Part shown: piece after piece, positions 1 to 7,088 of the stretch | Numbering within the stretch: the first letter of the stretch is position 1 | Layout: the number at the start of each line of letters is the position of its first letter | Assembly: GCA_949957035.1 (NCBI GenBank) | Contig: CATLIP010000066.1 | Coordinates: 1 to 10,821 of the forward strand | Direction: 5' to 3' | DNA length: 10,821 bases | From: an uncultured Lachnospiraceae bacterium | Lineage (GTDB): Bacteria; Bacillota_A; Clostridia; Lachnospirales; Lachnospiraceae | Notes under the pieces: generated by a model | What the model saw: the letters and a program-made list of their open reading frames with translations, nothing else | What the model was told of the DNA's origin: nothing | Databases searched by the model: none | Position numbers and translations under genes: made by a program

Positions 1-981
1 ATTCCGGAGCAAAAGAGCGAGACGGTGAAACTCACCGGGAAACAGGAGGAACTGCAGCTTCAATTCGTAAGCCGCCAGAGCCAGCTTACGAACCGGTATA
101 TCCCAGGAGATGAGCGCAGCTTTACGATTATCTCCTATCCTGTTCCTGAGATTGGAGAACAGTATGAGGAGATTTTCGACGAGATTATCCGTATCAATAC
201 GCTGGATTCCAAGACTTACGGGAAGGTGCAGCAGGTGATGATTGATGTGCTTGACAAGGGAGAATACGTCCATATTCTTGGGGGGAACGGCAACCGGACG
301 GACTTAAAGGTCAGAATCCATGAGCTTAAGAACCCGGAAAAAGAGACCGCATTTGAGAATTGTGTGGCGGATGTGAATATTCCTGTGGGCGAGGTATTCA
401 CTTCTCCGGTGCTTGAGGGAACCAACGGAGTTTTGCATGTCAGTAAGGTGTATCTGCATGAACTGCAATATCAGGACCTTGAGATTACATTTGCAGACGG
501 GATGATAAAGGATTACCGCTGCGGCAATTTTGACGATGAAGGCAAGAATAAGGAGTATATATACGAAAATATTCTTCATAAGCATCCGACCCTGCCTCTG
601 GGTGAGTTTGCAATTGGAACCAACACGACGGCTTATGTGGCCGCAAAGAAATACGGAATTGAGGACAGGCTTACGATTCTGATTGCCGAGAAGATGGGAC
701 CTCATTTTGCGGTGGGAGATACCTGCTATAGCTGGAGCGAGGATGTCAGGGTGTATAACCCGGACGGGAAGGAGATTGTGGCGAAGGACAATTCAGTTTC
801 CATCCTGCGCAAAGAGGATGTGTCGAAAGCCTATTACCAGTGCCATACGGATATCACGATTCCTTATGAGGAATTGAAAAGGATTGCCGTAGTCACCAGG
901 GAGGGGCAGGAGATTGTTCTCCTTGAGGACGGAAGATTCGTGCTTGCAGGTACGGAGATTCTGAACGAGCCGTTTCAATAG
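1..981 (+). CDS. M29-family metalloaminopeptidase, 3' part (5' end outside window)
   Basis: The frame is open from base 1 (326 residues to the TAG at 979-981), so the start lies upstream. The GTG at 25 has no convincing ribosome site and is not taken as the start. M29 aminopeptidases (AmpS, AmpT, PepS) are two-metal enzymes that remove N-terminal residues from peptides in the cytoplasm. The visible part carries the whole ligand set of the family, counted from base 1: Glu131 in GEVFTSP, Glu202 in LGEFAIGTN, His235 and Tyr243 in the PHFAVGDTCY stretch, and His282 and Asp284 in CHTDI. The order and approximate spacing fit the Glu-Glu-His-Tyr-His-Asp pattern known from AmpS, so the catalytic domain looks intact. 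The C-terminus ends normally. Only 52 bases separate it from purE, with no terminator between, so the purine genes may be partly read from this gene's transcript. The family assignment is sound; substrate preference cannot be read from sequence. Confidence 0.85.
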   Translation: MPEQKSETVKLTGKQEELQLQFVSRQSQLTNRYIPGDERSFTIISYPVPEIGEQYEEIFDEIIRINTLDSKTYGKVQQVMIDVLDKGEYVHILGGNGNRTDLKVRIHELKNPEKETAFENCVADVNIPVGEVFTSPVLEGTNGVLHVSKVYLHELQYQDLEITFADGMIKDYRCGNFDDEGKNKEYIYENILHKHPTLPLGEFAIGTNTTAYVAAKKYGIEDRLTILIAEKMGPHFAVGDTCYSWSEDVRVYNPDGKEIVAKDNSVSILRKEDVSKAYYQCHTDITIPYEELKRIAVVTREGQEIVLLEDGRFVLAGTEILNEPFQ

Positions 982-1033
982 AATATAGACAGTAACGAAT
1001 ACTGATTTTAATTAGAGAAAGGATGATAAGGGT

Positions 1034-1540
1034 ATGCCAAGAGTAGGAATTGTAATGGGCAGCGACTCAGATTTAAAGGTCATGAGCAAGGCTGCAGCAA
1101 TGCTGGAAAAATTAGGGATTGATTATGAGATGACTATCATCTCCGCCCACCGTGAGCCGGACGTATTTTTCGAGTGGGCGAAGGCTGCGGAAGGAAAAGG
1201 GATGAAGGTGATTATCGCAGGCGCGGGTATGGCGGCGCATCTGCCGGGGATGTGTGCGGCGCTGTTCCCGATGCCTGTGGTGGGCGTGCCGATGTCAGGT
1301 AAGAATCTGGCAGGTGAAGACGCGCTGTTTTCCATCGTACAGATGCCGCCGGGAATCCCGGTGGCGACGGTCGCCATTGACGGAGGTATGAATGCGGCAA
1401 TTTTGGCGGCGAAGATTCTTGCAACGTCTGATGAAGAATTGCTGAATCGGCTTAAGGACTACTCCAGAGAGATGAAAGAGACGGTCCAGGCAAAAGCGGC
1501 GAAGTTAGACGAGATTGGATACGAAGCGTATTTAGGATAA
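1034..1540 (+). CDS. purE: N5-carboxyaminoimidazole ribonucleotide mutase PurE
   Basis: Converts N5-CAIR to CAIR in de novo purine synthesis. The 168-residue length is usual for bacterial PurE. Visible family motifs are the phosphate-binding GSDSDLKVM near residues 9-17, SAHREPD with the likely catalytic His39 (equivalent to E. coli His45), AGAGMAAHLPGM around 62-73, and the SIVQMPPGIPVATVAI core. This pattern is the class I (mutase) type, which normally works with PurK; no purK is in the window. The ATG at 1034 follows an AGAAAGGA ribosome site and gives the expected N-terminus just before the first beta strand (VGIVMGSDSD). It is the first gene of a same-strand purE-purM-purN-purD run, 15 bases before purM. 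Confidence 0.96.
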   Translation: MPRVGIVMGSDSDLKVMSKAAAMLEKLGIDYEMTIISAHREPDVFFEWAKAAEGKGMKVIIAGAGMAAHLPGMCAALFPMPVVGVPMSGKNLAGEDALFSIVQMPPGIPVATVAIDGGMNAAILAAKILATSDEELLNRLKDYSREMKETVQAKAAKLDEIGYEAYLG

Positions 1541-1555
1541 AAAGGAGGCAAGGGC

Positions 1556-2581
1556 ATGGATTATAAGAACGCCGGAGTAGATATCGAAGCAGGTTACAAG
1601 TCAGTGGAATTAATGAAGAAGCATGTAAAGGAAACGATGCGTCCGGAAGTGTTAGGCGGTCTTGGCGGATTCGCTGGCGCATTTGATTTGAGCGGAATCA
1701 AGGAGATGGACGAACCGGTACTTCTGTCGGGGACGGATGGATGCGGGACCAAGGTGAAACTTGCGTTTATTATGGATAAGCATGATACCATCGGGATTGA
1801 CGCAGTGGCAATGTGTGTAAACGATATTGCCTGTTCAGGGGGAGAGCCTTTGTTCTTCTTAGATTATATTGCATGCGGAAAGAATTATCCCGAGAAGATT
1901 GCGTCAATCGTAAGCGGTGTGGCCGAAGGCTGCAAGCAGTCTGGCTGCGCGCTGGTGGGGGGCGAGACTGCGGAGCATCCGGGGCTTATGCCGGAGGAAG
2001 AATACGACCTTGCCGGCTTTGCGGTCGGAGTGGCTGACAAGAAGGAGATTATCAACGGTGAAAATATAAAACCGGGAGATGTGTTGGTAGGTATGGCGTC
2101 AAGTGGCGTCCACAGTAACGGCTTCTCTCTTGTCCGTAAGGTATTTGAAATGACGAAGGAATCGCTGGATACATATTATGAAGAATTGGGCAGAACCTTA
2201 GGCGAGGCGCTCCTTGAGCCCACACGAATCTATGTGAAAGCTTTAAAGAGCATCAAGGACAGCGGTGTGAAGGTCAAGGGATGCAGTCATATTACAGGAG
2301 GCGGTTTCTTTGAAAATATTCCAAGGATGCTGCCGGAGGGCGTAAAGGCAGTCATTGAGAAGAACAGTTATGAAGTGCCTGCAATTTTCAAGCTTCTGGC
2401 CAAGAAGGGAGATATTGCGGAGGAGATGATGTACAACACGTTCAACATGGGACTTGGTATGGTGGTTGCCGTAGATGCGGTCGATGTGGATAAAACCATG
2501 GAGGCAATTAACGGGGCAGGCGAGCAGGCTTGCGTTGTAGGCCGTGTTGAGGCGGGAGACAGGGGAGTTATATTATGCTAG
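1556..2581 (+). CDS. purM: Phosphoribosylformylglycinamidine cyclo-ligase (AIR synthetase) PurM
   Basis: ATP-dependent ring closure of FGAM to AIR, the fifth step of de novo purine synthesis; the family forms cytoplasmic homodimers. The 341 residues are full length. Recognisable signatures in order are [12 protein letters not shown] at the N-terminus, [16 protein letters not shown] (around 56-71), [17 protein letters not shown] (around 88-104), [13 protein letters not shown] (around 133-145), [16 protein letters not shown] (around 180-195) and [16 protein letters not shown] (around 245-260). The ATG at 1556 is preceded by AAAGGAGG at 1541-1548, an ideal ribosome site with 7-base spacing. The stop TAG (2579-2581) lies inside the start of purN, a 7-base overlap that suggests translational coupling. 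Codon use matches the neighbours. Confidence 0.97.
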   Translation: MDYKNAGVDIEAGYKSVELMKKHVKETMRPEVLGGLGGFAGAFDLSGIKEMDEPVLLSGTDGCGTKVKLAFIMDKHDTIGIDAVAMCVNDIACSGGEPLFFLDYIACGKNYPEKIASIVSGVAEGCKQSGCALVGGETAEHPGLMPEEEYDLAGFAVGVADKKEIINGENIKPGDVLVGMASSGVHSNGFSLVRKVFEMTKESLDTYYEELGRTLGEALLEPTRIYVKALKSIKDSGVKVKGCSHITGGGFFENIPRMLPEGVKAVIEKNSYEVPAIFKLLAKKGDIAEEMMYNTFNMGLGMVVAVDAVDVDKTMEAINGAGEQACVVGRVEAGDRGVILC

Positions 2582-3201
2582 AAGTATTAGTGCTTGTATC
2601 AGGAGGAGGAACGAACTTACAGGCGATTATCGATGCTGTAGACGCCGGTTTGGTTACGAATACCCGGATTATTGGAGTAATCAGCAACAATAAGAATGCC
2701 TATGCTTTAGAGCGGGCAGAAAAACACGGGATTGCGAGCCTGTGTATCTCTCCTAAGGATTTTTCATCCAGGGATGAGTTCAATAAGAAGTTTATGGAAG
2801 CTGTGGATGGGTTTCATCCGGATTTGATTGTCTTGGCCGGCTTTCTTGTTGTGATTCCTCCGGCTATGATTGAAACATACAGGAACCGTATTATCAATAT
2901 TCACCCTTCTCTGATTCCGGCTTTCTGCGGAACAGGGTTCTATGGGCTGAAGGTACACGAGGCGGCTCTTGCGCGGGGGGTCAAGGTAGTGGGCGCCACT
3001 GTGCATTTTGTAGACGAAGGGACAGATACAGGGCCGATTATTCTTCAGAAAGCCGTGGAGGTAGAGCAAGGGGATACGCCGGAGGTTTTACAGAAGCGTG
3101 TGATGGAACAGGCGGAGTGGAAGATTCTGCCTCAGGCAATTGACTTGATTGCCAATGGCAAAGTGACAGTCCGGGATGGGATGGCAGTTGTTCTTTCATA
3201 G
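2575..3201 (+). CDS. purN: Phosphoribosylglycinamide formyltransferase PurN
   Basis: Transfers a formyl group from 10-formyl-THF to GAR, giving FGAR. The 208 residues are full length. Seen in the sequence: SGGGTNLQ phosphate loop at residues 9-16, AGFLVVIP near 88-95, catalytic Asn108 and His110 in NIHPSLIP, and Asp151 in the DEGTDTGP loop, which aligns with E. coli Asp144 if one residue is inserted. The stretch after NIHPSLIP (AFCGTGFYG) differs from the E. coli pattern but, as I recall, is a common Firmicutes version. The start ATG at 2575 lies within the last codons of purM and has AGGGGAG at 2561-2567 as ribosome site. The next gene, purD, starts 86 bases later, the loosest joint in the cluster. 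Confidence 0.96.
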   Translation: MLEVLVLVSGGGTNLQAIIDAVDAGLVTNTRIIGVISNNKNAYALERAEKHGIASLCISPKDFSSRDEFNKKFMEAVDGFHPDLIVLAGFLVVIPPAMIETYRNRIINIHPSLIPAFCGTGFYGLKVHEAALARGVKVVGATVHFVDEGTDTGPIILQKAVEVEQGDTPEVLQKRVMEQAEWKILPQAIDLIANGKVTVRDGMAVVLS

Positions 3202-3287
3202 CCCCATTAAGTAAGAGGTAGATTAGGTGAAATGCGCATTCAATCAAAGCAGATGAATGTGACGGAAGAAAGGGAGGAAATCAGAAG

Positions 3288-4559
3288 ATGAAAGTGTTGA
3301 TTGTCGGCAGCGGCGGCAGGGAACATGCGATTGCCTGCTGTGTGGCGAAGAGCGAGAAGGCAGATAAGATTTACTGTACGCCTGGGAATGCCGGGATTGC
3401 GGAGTATGCCGAATGTGCTCCTATCGGCGCCATGGAATTTGATAAAATCGCAGCGTTTGCAAAGGAAAAGGAAGTAGAGCTTGTAATCGTAGGCATGGAC
3501 GACCCTCTGGTAGGCGGGCTGGTGGACGAGTTAGAAGCGGCAGGTATCCGTACATTTGGACCAAGGAAGAATGCGGCGATTCTGGAGGGCTCGAAAGCAT
3601 TTTCCAAAGACTTGATGAAAAAATATGGGATTCCAACGGCAGCATATGAGAATTTTACCGATGCAGATAAGGCGCTTGCATATCTTGAGACGGCAAAATT
3701 CCCTATCGTTCTGAAGGCCGATGGGCTGGCCCTTGGTAAGGGTGTCCTGATTTGTAATACGCTTGAAGAAGCGAAGGAGGGCGTTCGGACCATCATGCTG
3801 GACAAGAAGTTCGGAGATGCGGGAAACGAGATGGTAATCGAAGAGTTCATGACGGGGCGGGAGGTGTCTGTATTGTCCTTCGTGGATGGGAATACCATCA
3901 AGACTATGACCTCCGCACAGGACCATAAGCGTGCGAAAGACGGAGATAAAGGCCTTAACACCGGGGGAATGGGGACGTTTTCTCCAAGCCCGTTCTACAC
4001 GAAAGAAGTGGAAGATTTCTGTAACAAATATATTTATCAGGCGACCGTAGATGCGATGAAGGCAGAGGGAAGACCCTTTAAGGGTGTCATATTCTTCGGC
4101 TTGATGCTGACGGAGGAAGGACCTAAGGTGCTGGAGTATAATGCAAGGTTCGGAGACCCGGAGGCTCAGGTTGTCCTGCCGAGGATGAAGAATGATATCA
4201 TCGAAGTGATGGAGGCGTGTATTGACGGGACTCTTGACCAGATTGACCTTGAGTTCGAGGATAATGCCGCAGTATGTGTAGTTCTTGCAAGCGACGGGTA
4301 TCCGTTGGCTTATGACAAGGGACTTCCGATTACAGGACTTAACGAGTTTAAGGAGCATGAAGGATATTATTGTTTCCATGCGGGTACGAAGTTCGAGGGA
4401 GAGCAGATTGTGACGAACGGCGGGCGCGTGCTCGGGGTGACGGCGAAAGGGAAAGACCTGAAAGAAGCCAGAGCCAATGCATATGCGGCGACGGAGTGGA
4501 TAAAATTTGACAACAAGTATATGCGTCATGATATCGGAAAGGCGATTGACGAGGCATGA
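3288..4559 (+). CDS. purD: Phosphoribosylamine-glycine ligase (GAR synthetase) PurD
   Basis: ATP-grasp enzyme joining phosphoribosylamine and glycine to make GAR, the step before PurN. The 423 residues are normal for the family. The N-domain opens with MKVLIVGSGGREHAI and has TPGNAGI near 31-37. The ATP-grasp core includes the GSKAFSKDLMKKYGIPTA segment (around 104-121), FPIVLKADGLALGKGV (around 138-153) and QDHKRAKDGDKGLNTGGMG (around 207-225). FNARFGDPE-like metal-binding residues are seen as YNARFGDPEAQVVLPR (around 283-298). The C-domain is complete. The ATG at 3288 has AGGGAGG at 3271-3277 as ribosome site. The gene is the last of the purine run and is followed within 4 bases by a strong terminator hairpin. 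Confidence 0.97.
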   Translation: MKVLIVGSGGREHAIACCVAKSEKADKIYCTPGNAGIAEYAECAPIGAMEFDKIAAFAKEKEVELVIVGMDDPLVGGLVDELEAAGIRTFGPRKNAAILEGSKAFSKDLMKKYGIPTAAYENFTDADKALAYLETAKFPIVLKADGLALGKGVLICNTLEEAKEGVRTIMLDKKFGDAGNEMVIEEFMTGREVSVLSFVDGNTIKTMTSAQDHKRAKDGDKGLNTGGMGTFSPSPFYTKEVEDFCNKYIYQATVDAMKAEGRPFKGVIFFGLMLTEEGPKVLEYNARFGDPEAQVVLPRMKNDIIEVMEACIDGTLDQIDLEFEDNAAVCVVLASDGYPLAYDKGLPITGLNEFKEHEGYYCFHAGTKFEGEQIVTNGGRVLGVTAKGKDLKEARANAYAATEWIKFDNKYMRHDIGKAIDEA

Positions 4560-4562
4560 TGG

Positions 4563-4600
4563 AACAGCAGGAGAATACAAAAGTCTCCTGCTGTTTTCTT
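4563..4600 (+). terminator. Rho-independent terminator after purD
   Basis: A perfect 12-base-pair stem pairs 4563-4574 with 4584-4595 around a 9-base loop. Its 3' arm runs into a T-rich tail (TTTTCTT at 4594-4600). It starts 4 bases past the purD stop and closes the purine transcription unit. It lies between purD and the 3' end of the convergent rpiR-type gene. On the minus strand the same hairpin lacks a good T tract, so it probably serves mainly the plus strand. Confidence 0.93.
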
Positions 4601-4624
4601 ATGAAAATCTAATAGAAAAAATGG

Positions 4625-5482
4625 CTAGTATATCCCTAATTTATCCAGATATTTATCTATCTTCTTCAACCGCTTCTCAATCCCATTTACTTTATGGCTG
4701 ATGGTATCCAGCAATATCTCGGCAACAAACTGGGGACCGATTAAAGAATTAAAAAATGCATTGCTGTCAACCGGAACCGTAATCAGTACCGTCGCATACT
4801 GTGCAAGCAGGGCGCTTGGCTTATCTGTAATTAGCACAATGCTTGCCCCCGCTTCCTTCGCCATCTCCGTCGTCACCCGGTCTAAGGAAGAGTAGCGCGG
4901 AAAACTGAAAACAATCAGGCAGTCTTCCTTCGTAATGTTGCACATGTGGTCAATCGGGCTTAGGGCAGATGTGTTAGTTGAGGTCACATGTGGCAGGATA
5001 TGTTTCAGGTACAGAAGAAAATAGTCTCCAAGACAGGCGTTGCCCCGGGAAGCAGCGATATACTTATGTTTTCCGGCAACGATGACGTCGGCAGCCTCCT
5101 CAAATGCGTCTAATGTATTGGTGGTAAATAAGGTTTCAAGATTTTGAATGGCGTTCTTAAAATGCCGGTTAATGTAGTCAGAATTATGTTCCAGCTTTGC
5201 ACGCTTGGCGATGCGCTGGGCAGGCACAGTAATCGTGTTGGAAATGCTTAGAACCTTGTCCTGATATTCTTTGCGCAGCAGCTTCTGAAAATCCATAAAA
5301 CCGCTGAAGCCTAAAGACCTGCTGAAGCGGATGACCGAGGATTCACTGACGTTCAGCTTTAAGGCAATCTCAGTAGACGTCATAAAACAGGCGTCGGCGG
5401 AATGGTCCAGGATATATTTGGCTATCATTTTCTGGGTTTTTGTCAGATTGGCATTATGTATCAATTCACTCAGTTCGCTCAT
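4625..5482 (-). CDS. RpiR/MurR-family transcriptional regulator (HTH_6 + SIS)
   Basis: A 285-residue DNA-binding regulator with the two-domain RpiR plan. The N-terminal helix-turn-helix domain covers residues 1-77, with the recognition region MTSTEIALKLNVSESSVIRFSRSLGF at about 35-59 (given here only to place it; the core is NVSESSVIRFSRSLGF). A SIS phosphosugar-binding-type fold runs from about 125 to 255, with the family-like IVFSFPRYS segment near 190-198. The ATG (complement of 5480-5482) is preceded by GGAGGT (complement of 5489-5494). The gene diverges from alanine dehydrogenase across an AT-rich gap that holds repeated palindromes, which makes ald the most likely target. The effector is unknown: most studied family members sense phosphosugars, and nothing in the sequence proves that here. 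Confidence 0.9.
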   Translation of the reverse strand: MSELSELIHNANLTKTQKMIAKYILDHSADACFMTSTEIALKLNVSESSVIRFSRSLGFSGFMDFQKLLRKEYQDKVLSISNTITVPAQRIAKRAKLEHNSDYINRHFKNAIQNLETLFTTNTLDAFEEAADVIVAGKHKYIAASRGNACLGDYFLLYLKHILPHVTSTNTSALSPIDHMCNITKEDCLIVFSFPRYSSLDRVTTEMAKEAGASIVLITDKPSALLAQYATVLITVPVDSNAFFNSLIGPQFVAEILLDTISHKVNGIEKRLKKIDKYLDKLGIY

Positions 5483-5513
5483 AGAGTTACCTCCGAAGTT
5501 TTTTTCTATAATG

Positions 5514-5542
5514 ATTTAAGCATGAATGAAGAAAATATGCAA
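5514..5542 (-). promoter_or_regulatory. Candidate promoter of the rpiR-type gene
   Basis: Read on the minus strand, TTGCAT (complement of 5537-5542) is followed by a 17-base spacer and TTAAAT (complement of 5514-5519). The spacer ends in TGC, giving an extended -10. Transcription would start about 30 bases upstream of the start codon. This is pattern matching by eye, supported by optimal spacing. Confidence 0.55.
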
Positions 5543-5544
5543 GA

Positions 5545-5564
5545 GAAATTGTGAATACAATTTC
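5545..5564. promoter_or_regulatory. Inverted repeat beside the rpiR promoter, possible operator
   Basis: Two perfect 8-base arms, GAAATTGT (5545-5552) and ACAATTTC (5557-5564), flank the 4 bases GAAT. The repeat sits immediately upstream of the candidate -35 of the minus-strand regulator gene. It is unlike the two palindromes near ald, so it may bind a different factor or be a variant site. There is no T tract after it, so a terminator is unlikely. Confidence 0.5.
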
Positions 5565-5611
5565 GGTTATGAAAGCATAATTAAATAAGTATGTGAAAAA
5601 AATAACTTTTA

Positions 5612-5640
5612 TTGAATAATGTATAGACTTATGTTAGTAT
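5612..5640 (+). promoter_or_regulatory. ald: Candidate promoter of ald
   Basis: TTGAAT at 5612-5617, a 17-base spacer, and TAGTAT at 5635-5640 with an extended -10 TG at 5632-5633. The expected start of transcription is near 5647, giving a leader of about 130 bases before the ald ATG. The TGAATAAT at 5613-5620, which overlaps the -35, repeats a half-site of the palindromes downstream. Confidence 0.6.
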
Positions 5641-5655
5641 TATTAAAAAGATAAA

Positions 5656-5671
5656 TGAATAATATTATTCA
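5656..5671. promoter_or_regulatory. Operator candidate 1, perfect 16-base palindrome
   Basis: TGAATAATATTATTCA is its own reverse complement. It lies just downstream of the predicted ald transcription start, where a bound protein would block initiation or early elongation. A near-identical copy occurs 30 bases further on. The TGAA...TTCA ends resemble, in general form, known RpiR-family operators, so the divergent RpiR-type regulator is the likely binder (inference). Confidence 0.6.
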
Positions 5672-5685
5672 TTATATATATTTAA

Positions 5686-5701
5686 TGAAAAATATTATTC
5701 A
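5686..5701. promoter_or_regulatory. Operator candidate 2, near-perfect copy of the palindrome
   Basis: TGAAAAATATTATTCA differs from the first copy at one base. The start-to-start distance is 30 bases, close to three helical turns, so two bound dimers would lie on about the same face of the DNA. It sits in the ald leader, about 78 bases before the start codon. Confidence 0.58.
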
Positions 5702-5764
5702 CAAAATAAAATGTCCTTGTAAATACAAAAAATGCAGGTTCAGCAGGTACATTTATTATGGTAT

Positions 5765-5770
5765 GGAGGT
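5765..5770 (+). promoter_or_regulatory. ald: Ribosome binding site deciding the ald start
   Basis: GGAGGT lies 8 bases before the ATG at 5779 and within the extra N-terminus that a 5758 start would encode, so 5779 is preferred. Confidence 0.85.
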
Positions 5771-5778
5771 TAAGGAAG

Positions 5779-6900
5779 ATGAAGGTTGGAAGCGTCAGGG
5801 AAATTAAGAACAATGAGTTTCGGGTAGGGATGATACCCGACAATGTGAAGAGTTATGTGAATGCAGGGCACGAAGTTTATATTGAGAAGGGAGCCGGAGC
5901 CGGTTCCGGATTTACGGACGCAGAGTATGAGGCGGCGGGCGCGACAATGCTTGATACGGCGAAAGAAGTATGGGATACGGTAGAGATGATGGTCAAGGTC
6001 AAGGAGCCGCTTCCGGACGAGTATCCGTTGTTCCATGAGGGGCTGATTTTATATACCTATCTGCACCTTGCTGCAGACCGTCCGCAGACAGACGCCCTCC
6101 TTGCCTCTAAGGTGAAGGGGGTTGCTTATGAGACTTTGATGGATAGAAACGGCAGCCTCCCCCTTCTTGCGCCTATGAGCCAGATTGCCGGACGTCTCAG
6201 CGTACAGGAAGGCGCGAAGTACCTTGAGAAAATCTACGGCGGGGAAGGGGTACTCCTTGCGGGTGTACCGGGAACGCCTAAGGCGAATGTGGTCATCCTT
6301 GGGGGAGGTTCTGTGGGAACCAATGCCTGTAAGATTGCAGTGGGCATGGGGGCGAATGTAACGATTCTAGACGTGAATCTCCAGAGGCTTGCATATCTGG
6401 ACGATATTTTCGGGGCAAGGATTCAGACTCTTGCATCCAACGACGCCAACATTGAGAAGTCCGTGAAAGAGGCTGACCTTGTAATCGGGTCTGTCCTGAT
6501 TCCGGGGAAGGCTGCGCCTAAGCTATTCAAGAAAAAATATTTAAAAGAGATGAAGCCGGGCGCGGTGTTTGTGGATGTTGCCGTTGACCAGGGTGGGTGC
6601 GGCGAGACGACGCGGATGACTTACCATGACGACCCGATTTATATTGTAGACGGCATTGTCCATTATTGTGTCGGCAATATGCCGGGCGCAGTTCCGCGGA
6701 CGTCTACGATTGCGTTAACCAATGCTACTTTGAGTTACGGGCTGCAAATCGCCGGCAAGGGACTTGAACAGGCTTGTAAGGAGAACGAGGTGATTTATTC
6801 TGCGATTAACACATACGACGGAAAGCTGACCTGCAAGAATGTGGCGGATAGTTTTGAAGGGTATGAGTACGTGGATGTGAAAAGTGTAGCAGGTTGCTGA
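5779..6900 (+). CDS. ald: Alanine dehydrogenase
   Basis: NAD-dependent, reversible oxidative deamination of L-alanine to pyruvate and ammonium. From the ATG at 5779 the protein has 373 residues, the usual length, and family numbering falls into place: Arg15, Lys75 (in VKVKEP) and His96 (in TYLHLA) for substrate binding and catalysis, the Rossmann motif GGGSVG at 175-180 followed by Asp198 for the NAD ribose, and Asp270 in DVAVDQGGCGETTR. A start at 5758 would add seven residues absent from the family and has no ribosome site, whereas GGAGGT at 5765-5770 serves 5779. The gene is alone between its own promoter and terminator and diverges from the RpiR-type regulator, which probably controls it. 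In an amino-acid fermenter it would let alanine feed pyruvate metabolism, or dispose of pyruvate and ammonium. Confidence 0.96.
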   Translation: MKVGSVREIKNNEFRVGMIPDNVKSYVNAGHEVYIEKGAGAGSGFTDAEYEAAGATMLDTAKEVWDTVEMMVKVKEPLPDEYPLFHEGLILYTYLHLAADRPQTDALLASKVKGVAYETLMDRNGSLPLLAPMSQIAGRLSVQEGAKYLEKIYGGEGVLLAGVPGTPKANVVILGGGSVGTNACKIAVGMGANVTILDVNLQRLAYLDDIFGARIQTLASNDANIEKSVKEADLVIGSVLIPGKAAPKLFKKKYLKEMKPGAVFVDVAVDQGGCGETTRMTYHDDPIYIVDGIVHYCVGNMPGAVPRTSTIALTNATLSYGLQIAGKGLEQACKENEVIYSAINTYDGKLTCKNVADSFEGYEYVDVKSVAGC

Positions 6901-6936
6901 TGCTGAACGGTATATGATAAATGTGTCAATCTAATG

Positions 6937-7005
6937 TTCGGGCATATTTGAAAAGTGGTTTTTTGTAGACCAGAAAACCATTTTCGGATATGCCCGAAAA
7001 TTTTT
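6937..7005 (+). terminator. Long hairpin terminator after ald
   Basis: An 11-base perfect outer stem (6937-6947 with 6988-6998) continues through two G-T pairs and a G-C pair into an inner stem (6951-6962 with 6974-6984) that has a single bulged G at 6955. The loop is 11 bases (6963-6973). The total stem is about 25 base pairs, long for a terminator. It is followed by AAAATTTTT ending at 7005. It starts 36 bases past the ald stop. The simplest role is ending ald transcription. Confidence 0.82.
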
Positions 7006-7035
7006 GCCGTGATATGTTTATTTTTTCCATAAAAA

Positions 7036-7044
7036 TGTTAAAAT
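7036..7044 (+). promoter_or_regulatory. Possible extended -10 promoter element before the AlbA_2 remnant
   Basis: TGTTAAAAT gives an extended -10 (TG at 7036-7037, TAAAAT at 7039-7044) in AT-rich DNA. There is no good -35 at 16-18 bases. If active, it would start near 7051 and could also transcribe dinB, which has no room for a clear promoter of its own in the 35 bases before it. Confidence 0.4.
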
Positions 7045-7088
7045 ATAGGCATTAAATCGTATAAAGCAAGATGGAATGGGAGACTATC

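Noticed and set aside
25..27. GTG at 25 as the start of the aminopeptidase
   Set aside because: The frame is open to the window edge, there is no ribosome site, and the protein would be short for the family; the gene is cut by the window.
986..1014. Possible promoter before purE (TAGACA and a TTTAAT-like -10)
   Set aside because: The spacing is about 15 bases for the best -10 match, and the start would fall almost on the ribosome site. Not convincing, though transcription from upstream remains possible.
982..1033. Purine riboswitch ahead of purE
   Set aside because: Only 52 bases separate the stop and the start, too short for the aptamer plus an expression platform, and no matching core was seen.
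3531..4580. A 349-residue open frame on the minus strand opposite purD
   Set aside because: It is the antisense shadow of a well-identified full-length purD; no ribosome site or family motifs were seen.
4707..4895. Small plus-strand frames inside the rpiR-type gene
   Set aside because: They are opposite a complete regulator with clear HTH and SIS domains and have no ribosome sites.
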